Of a stretch of 39,411 bases of DNA, positions 35,205 to 39,411 are shown piece by piece. This stretch comes from Candidatus Rifleibacteriota bacterium (GTDB lineage Bacteria > Muiribacteriota > Ozemobacteria > Ozemobacterales > Ozemobacteraceae): positions 1 to 39,411 of the forward strand of contig JAAYVD010000139.1 of NCBI GenBank assembly GCA_012517355.1, written 5' to 3'. Position 1 is the first letter of the stretch. Each line of letters opens with the position of its first letter. Below the pieces are notes generated by a model. The model was not told where the DNA came from. It saw nothing but the letters and a program-made list of their open reading frames with translations, and made no database searches. The position numbers and the translations under genes are program-made.

Positions 35205-35567
35205 ATGGAAAGCCCGAGAAGGAAAACCCAACAGGAGATCGATCGCGAGTATCTCGACCTCTTCCAGCAGGTTTCGTTCCGGTTCTTCGACGCCTGCCTG
35301 CGGGTCGATGATGAAGGGAAGGCCATCCGGGTCGACCTGGCCAGGGTCGGGAAGCTGCGGGCCGCTTTCCTGGGCGAGATTGCTCAGGGCTGCCTGCCCC
35401 TCCTGGACGCGGCTGATATCGAGACCATCGTGAAGAAGGTCCTCGCCCTCGTCGACCGCCCCCTGGCCAGCCTGCCGGCCCCCGTGGCCGACCAGATCCG
35501 CCTGCTGACCCGCCTCGACCGTTCCCTTCCCATGGCCCCCGGCAACAAGCCGGGGTGGGGGTCCTGA
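35205..35567 (+). CDS. Small FFDxCLRxD-family protein (paralogue B)
   Basis: Function unknown. A 120-aa helical protein, the intact parent or sister of the pseudogene at 13747-14113 and a more distant paralogue of 16452-16814. Conserved features are FRFFDACLRVD, IRVDLARVG, FLGEIAQG and IVKKVLALVDRPL--LP. The C-terminus VADQIRLLTRLDRSLPMAPG is shared with the pseudogene only. AAAGGAG precedes ATG 35205. It is followed by a broken ParE gene. Repeated co-location of this family with ParE sequences and membrane or helical proteins suggests an adaptor or immunity role, which is inference. Confidence 0.78.
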   Translation: MESPRRKTQQEIDREYLDLFQQVSFRFFDACLRVDDEGKAIRVDLARVGKLRAAFLGEIAQGCLPLLDAADIETIVKKVLALVDRPLASLPAPVADQIRLLTRLDRSLPMAPGNKPGWGS

Positions 35568-35612
35568 ATGTTGCCGATGGAGGGCCGGACCTAGCCACGA
35601 AGGATTGGGATC

Positions 35613-35807
35613 ATGGCTGATGTCCTCGGCGTGGTCCGGGACAGTTCCCGCCTGCACGACCACCCGGCCATGGGCCAACCCGGCCGGGTACCGGACACCC
35701 GCGAACTGGTGATCCCCCCGAATACCGTGGCCTACCGGGTCCAGGGCGGCATCGTCCAGGTTCTCCGGGCTCTCAACGGCCCCCGGAAATGGACGGACCA
35801 GTTCTGA
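35613..35807 (+). pseudogene. Truncated ParE-like toxin remnant
   Basis: The 64-aa frame matches the C-terminal two thirds of the ParE toxin at 17949-18227: SRLH-HPA-G-PGRVPDTRELVIPP, VAYR---GIVQ-LR-L---RKW-DQ. Nucleotide identity is high from about 35625 through the stop and a few bases beyond (TCTGACGGG). The N-terminal helical hairpin of ~35-40 residues and the antitoxin gene are missing, so it should be inactive. It marks a duplication that also carried the FFDxCLRxD neighbour. Confidence 0.82.
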
Positions 35808-35815
35808 CGGGTATT

Positions 35816-35844
35816 CTGAGCCGAGAGACTGGTGCCACCTTCCA
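35816..35844 (+). promoter_or_regulatory. Island promoter-like element, variant (CTGAGC-N17-CTTCCA)
   Basis: CTGAGC at 35816-35821, 17 bases ending GGTGCCAC, then CTTCCA at 35839-35844. The GGTGCCAC-CTT join is identical to that of the 13703 element. It is 108 bases before the DnaJ/HEPN fusion gene. Confidence 0.4.
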
Positions 35845-35952
35845 GTCGTTGAAACCTGACTGAATGCCGGTTCTAAACCCGGGCTCCACTGACGGGGACA
35901 ATTGGGCTTCCGGTGTCGGAATGATATACTTCGTCACGAACGGAGGTGTGCC

Positions 35953-38046
35953 ATGGCCAGAGGGGATCCTTTCGACAAACTGTTGGGAAGCCGGTTTCTG
36001 CGGGCTTCCGATTGGGAGGGGTTCGCCAACGTCCTGGGCATTTCCGTGCCGCGTCCCCGCAAGGAACGGCGGGAGGTGGTCAACAAAGCCTTCCGGCATG
36101 CCTATGGGCACTCCATTCCCAACCTCTTTCGTGACGCCTATTCCCCCGACTACGAGGTGATCCTGCGTGGGGCCGCCGGCCACCTGAAGGTGGCGGAACC
36201 CGCGAAGGGCGGCCTGCCGGCTCTCGAAGAAGCCGTCTGCGTGGGCATTCTGAACCGGATCAAGGACCAGATCATCAAGGAGAAGGGCGAGGAGGCCTGG
36301 CGGCAGATCGAAGCGAACCTGGAAAAGGACGTGCACCAGCTGGCAGCCACCGACCAGGAGTTCCGTACCGGCCTCGATCGGCTGGCGACCATGTCGGGGC
36401 CGGCCATGACGGCGGCCATCCTCGCGGGGAATGCTTCCGGGTTCGCCTTGTACATGGTGGCCAACCAGTTGTTCTTCGCCGTGTCGCGGACCCTGGGCCT
36501 GGGCATCGGCGTCGCGGCGGCCGGCCCCATCATCGGCAAGACCCTGGCCGCCGTGCTCGGGCCAGGGGGCTGGATCCTCACCGCCATCATCCTTCTCTAC
36601 GGCCTCGGCAACACCAACTGGAACAAGGTGGTGCCTGCCCTCATGCTGACGATCCTGTTGCGGCGCCGGGTCGAGCACGAGTCGGAAAAGGCCCGCCGGG
36701 TGCGGGAAGCCGCCAAACAGGCGGGCACCCCTGCCATTCACCCCGAAAAGGCCAAATCGCCGCGTTTGACCGCCGCCGCGGCCCGGATTTCCTCTCCGAC
36801 CGGTGAGGGCCCCACGGCCGGGTCCTCCGACCCCTGGCATTTCCTGGGCGTGAGCCGCCTGGCCGATCGCGAGGAGGTCGACCGGGCCTACAAGAAGAAG
36901 CTCAGCGGGCTTCATCCCGACCGGTTTGCGGTTGTCGATACCGAGATCCGGGCCCTGGCCGAGCAGAAACGCCAGGCCATGGAAGCCGCCTACCAGGCCA
37001 TCTGCCGCATCCTGGACAGCGACCCGGAGGAACCGGAGGTCTACCAGGCCGAAGTCGACCTCGAGAACGCCATCGAGAAACGCCGGTTGGCGCAGGAAAA
37101 ACGCCTGTTGCCCTGGTCGAAACTCCAGGCCCCCCCGCCCCAAGACGTCGCCGGCGGCCAGGACAAAGGTGGTGGGGGGCTGGCGAAGAACCTGCTTGGT
37201 TGGGTTCTCGGCGGGATCGTGTCCGGCATGGTGTTGGGCGGAAAGGGGGCAACCGGTGAGGAACCGCCCCCCAGGAAACCCCACCCCGCCTGGGCCCTGG
37301 ATTCCTGGAAATGGCTGTCGGCTTCCTCCGGCCAGGCGCTGGCCACCCTGCTGCCACCGCCAGGGAAGGACTTCCAGGAAGAGGCTCGCAAGAAACTGGA
37401 CGACCACAGTTTCAACGGGTTCGGACAGGCACTGGCCCAGGAACTGGCCTGTGAGCCGGCCAAAGCCGGCAACGTGCAGGGCCTCATCACCGTCCAGTGC
37501 CCGATCATCGAACGCGCCCTGCGCGGCATGCTTCTGCCCCTCCTGCGCGACCTCGGCCCCTGTCTCCGCCCTCATTGGTCCGCCAAGGAGTCTGGCCGGG
37601 AGGGTTTCGACCGGTTGTTTTCCGGTGGCGGCCGCTGGACCCTGGGTTCCCTGGAGCAGGGCCTGGGCGCGATCTGCCGCGGCCTGCGGGCCGGCGATGC
37701 CGAGATCGGCAACCGCCTCCCCTCCTGGTTCAACCCGGTCTGCCGCCGCTTTCCCGCCGAGGAGCGCCCGGTGCGCGAGCGGTTCGCCGACGGGTTCTAC
37801 CGGAAGGCCCTGGCCAAGTTCCGTACCTGCTATCGCAACCCCCTCGAACATGGCGACTACGAGAACTTCATCGACGGGGCCAACTACCTCGACTGGTGCC
37901 GTTTCATCTACGGGTCAGGCTCCCTGGCCAACCTGTGGCAACTCGGCGTGGAGCCCGACCAGGTGCAGCCCAAGTACTTCGGCTGGTTCACCCAGCTCCT
38001 CAACGCCTGGATCCCACGCAACCCCGACGGCACCCCGGCCGCCTGA
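35953..38046 (+). CDS. YaaW-like / DnaJ J-domain / HEPN-like fusion protein
   Basis: A 697-aa fusion from ATG 35953 (CGGAGGTG upstream). Residues ~1-240 resemble the YaaW/UPF0174 family. A helical start (VNKAFRHAYGHSIPNLFRD) leads to a Gly/Ala-rich hydrophobic stretch (GLGIGVAAAGPIIGKTLAAVLGPGGWILTAIILLYGLG) and NKVVPALMLTILLRRR. Residues ~295-360 are a J-domain (WHFLGVSRLADREEVDRAY; HPD at 321-323), which would call in an Hsp70. A Gly-rich hydrophobic segment lies at ~410-430. Residues ~510-660 are helical with TLGSLEQGLGAI and YRNPLEHGDY, an R-x4-H motif (R628, H633) with Asn after Arg, as in HEPN RNases. I infer a membrane-associated sensor with an RNase-type effector end. The J-domain is sure, the HEPN end likely, the YaaW match moderate. 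Confidence 0.72.
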   Translation: MARGDPFDKLLGSRFLRASDWEGFANVLGISVPRPRKERREVVNKAFRHAYGHSIPNLFRDAYSPDYEVILRGAAGHLKVAEPAKGGLPALEEAVCVGILNRIKDQIIKEKGEEAWRQIEANLEKDVHQLAATDQEFRTGLDRLATMSGPAMTAAILAGNASGFALYMVANQLFFAVSRTLGLGIGVAAAGPIIGKTLAAVLGPGGWILTAIILLYGLGNTNWNKVVPALMLTILLRRRVEHESEKARRVREAAKQAGTPAIHPEKAKSPRLTAAAARISSPTGEGPTAGSSDPWHFLGVSRLADREEVDRAYKKKLSGLHPDRFAVVDTEIRALAEQKRQAMEAAYQAICRILDSDPEEPEVYQAEVDLENAIEKRRLAQEKRLLPWSKLQAPPPQDVAGGQDKGGGGLAKNLLGWVLGGIVSGMVLGGKGATGEEPPPRKPHPAWALDSWKWLSASSGQALATLLPPPGKDFQEEARKKLDDHSFNGFGQALAQELACEPAKAGNVQGLITVQCPIIERALRGMLLPLLRDLGPCLRPHWSAKESGREGFDRLFSGGGRWTLGSLEQGLGAICRGLRAGDAEIGNRLPSWFNPVCRRFPAEERPVRERFADGFYRKALAKFRTCYRNPLEHGDYENFIDGANYLDWCRFIYGSGSLANLWQLGVEPDQVQPKYFGWFTQLLNAWIPRNPDGTPAA

Positions 38047-38097
38047 CCGGACCCGGGGGCGGGCCTGCCCCCGGTCCGCAACCGTGCAGGAAGAAGC

Positions 38098-39390
38098 CTA
38101 TTCCCCTTCATCATCCGGCGGGGGTGACCACTTGGGACTCTGCCGGTTGGCAAACTCCTTGGTTTCGGGCTCCTGTCCGTCTTCCTGGTCCTCGGGTTTC
38201 CGCAGGGGCGGTTCGAAGAACTCGAAACACTGCTTGAGATACATTCGCCGAAGGGCCTCGGTATAGGTGTTGGCGATGGACGGCAAGTACGCCCGGTGGG
38301 TCCGGGTGGCATGCATGGCCTGAATCCACTGGAGGTAGTGGGCTTCCATGGCGATCCGGGGCTTGGTCGTCTGGTTGAACCCGTCGGCACTCGGGCCGAA
38401 GAGGAACGACAGGCCGCAGTCATGAAGGCCGTAGAGGGTGAAGGGGGATCGGGGATGGACCCAGGTCATCAGGCTGTCCGGATCCTTTGGGTAATTGGGT
38501 TTGGGCCGGGAGCCGGTGGCCAGCAATTCCCAGGGCCCCACGAGGTCCGTGAAGTTCTCGTCGGTGGGGGAATCGGTGTACACCCCGGCCGGGACATGCA
38601 CCACCTGGCACAGCCGGAACTCGGGGGCGCTCCTGGCACCGGCCATCCGGGCCGGGTCGGGGCGGCGGCGCTCCGCCAGGGAGGTGGTCACCTCCAGGAT
38701 CAGACCACCGATCGTGATGGCGAGTTTCTTCTGTTCGGTGCGTGGCGAGGAGAGGGTGAACCGGCCCAAGCCCGCCCTGGCACTGATGAGGCTGAGATAC
38801 TGGCGCAAGGTCGTGGGCTTTCCTTCGAGGATGAGCCCGAGAAGGGCGGTATGCGCAGGACCCGCGCCAGCGGAAGAGGAAGCCGAAGTCCGGAAGCCCA
38901 GGCGCCGGGGTTCCTTCCCCCAGTTGAGGGGAACCAGGTCGATCCCTGCCAACCAGGCCTCCGGCAGGTCCGCTGGCCCCTGGACCCTGCATCCCTTCAG
39001 GAAATGGAGGTCGAGGAGGAACACATGGGGCAAGGCATCCGCGCTCTGTCCCTGCCAATGCAGGAAGTCCTCCCCCCAGGAATGCCAGGCCCGCCGGTGG
39101 ATCTTCCCGAACCATCCGTAGTGGTCGTCACCGGGCGCCAGTCGCCACCCGGGTATCCCCGAGAGCCAGGCGACGTCGAACGGCACCTCGACCACCACCC
39201 GCACCTGAAATGCCGGCCGCCGGTCGTTCCCGTTCTCGAGGCCAAACGCCATGACCCGCAGGAAATGATCCGTAAGCGTCCAATGGACGTTCAGGAAGGT
39301 CGGGGGTGGTCGGGGCTCAGGCCGGCGTGCCGAAGGTTTCGATTCTCTTCCGATCGATGTTCTGGGGAAGGAGCGCTCTGAGCTCGTCAT
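38098..39390 (-). CDS. Protein of unknown function at the window edge
   Basis: Not recognised. A 430-aa protein from ATG 39390. Residues 1-30 are basic, Pro/Arg-rich and probably disordered. The body is mixed alpha/beta with many aromatic residues (WRLAPGDDHYGWFGKIHRRAWHSWGEDFLHW). A ~40-residue charged tail (PEDQEDGQEPETKEFANRQ) ends it. No signal peptide or membrane span. The start has no ribosome site of its own. ATGA at 39390-39387 would overlap the TGA of a frame entering from beyond the window (ending SHGNLR), so it may be translationally coupled to an unseen upstream gene. It converges on the DnaJ/HEPN fusion gene with a 51-base gap. Confidence 0.65.
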   Translation of the reverse strand: MTSSERSFPRTSIGRESKPSARRPEPRPPPTFLNVHWTLTDHFLRVMAFGLENGNDRRPAFQVRVVVEVPFDVAWLSGIPGWRLAPGDDHYGWFGKIHRRAWHSWGEDFLHWQGQSADALPHVFLLDLHFLKGCRVQGPADLPEAWLAGIDLVPLNWGKEPRRLGFRTSASSSAGAGPAHTALLGLILEGKPTTLRQYLSLISARAGLGRFTLSSPRTEQKKLAITIGGLILEVTTSLAERRRPDPARMAGARSAPEFRLCQVVHVPAGVYTDSPTDENFTDLVGPWELLATGSRPKPNYPKDPDSLMTWVHPRSPFTLYGLHDCGLSFLFGPSADGFNQTTKPRIAMEAHYLQWIQAMHATRTHRAYLPSIANTYTEALRRMYLKQCFEFFEPPLRKPEDQEDGQEPETKEFANRQSPKWSPPPDDEGE

Positions 39391-39411
39391 CTGAGGTTGC
39401 CGTGGGAAGCG

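Overview
The window is about 39.4 kb of high-GC bacterial DNA. It has no rRNA, tRNA or other phylogenetic marker, so I do not name the organism. Signal peptides, protein kinases, FHA and cyclase signalling proteins, dispersed palindromic repeats and large conflict-type ATPases suggest a Gram-negative-like, signalling-rich environmental lineage. The high GC gives very long antisense open frames, which I treated as shadows.

Left third (1-13.6 kb): signalling and exported proteins. It holds an FHA-pseudokinase-cyclase fusion and a giant Ser/Thr kinase with a second pseudokinase domain, a receiver-like domain and a DUF2225-like zinc region. An SH3b/C39-like exported protein is paired with another exported protein. 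A BLUF-domain adenylyl cyclase closely follows the layout of the photoactivated cyclase bPAC. An exported metallo-beta-lactamase-fold hydrolase and three unrecognised exported or anchored proteins complete the region. Two inverted copies of a ~190-bp MITE-like element flank the BLUF cyclase.

Middle and right (13.6-39.4 kb): an accessory island, with folE2 as its one obvious housekeeping gene. It carries an LRAT/NlpC-P60-like protein, three copies (one dead) of a ~120-aa family, and tiny membrane peptides. A ParD/ParE-like toxin-antitoxin pair has a truncated ParE copy 17 kb away. A 2088-aa P-loop ATPase is coupled to a protein ending in a HEPN RNase motif. An orphan reverse transcriptase sits behind two small genes and a 13-aa leader peptide. 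An AAA+ ATPase follows three small proteins, two of them paralogous membrane-anchored proteins. There is also a 757-aa helical protein with a frameshifted tail and a YaaW-like/DnaJ/HEPN fusion.

The best lead to an undescribed system is regulatory. TTGAAC, exactly 17 bases, then CTT occurs on the coding strand just upstream of six separate island genes (15648, 16452, 16964, the 26220 leader, 30099 and 35205). Up to four variants lie upstream of others, including the DnaJ/HEPN fusion. This suggests that the scattered small proteins, the RT operon, the AAA+ operon and the HEPN fusion form one regulon, possibly read by an ECF-type sigma factor, and act as one multi-part defence or stress system. 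The function is inferred from domains and arrangement; no homology search was possible.
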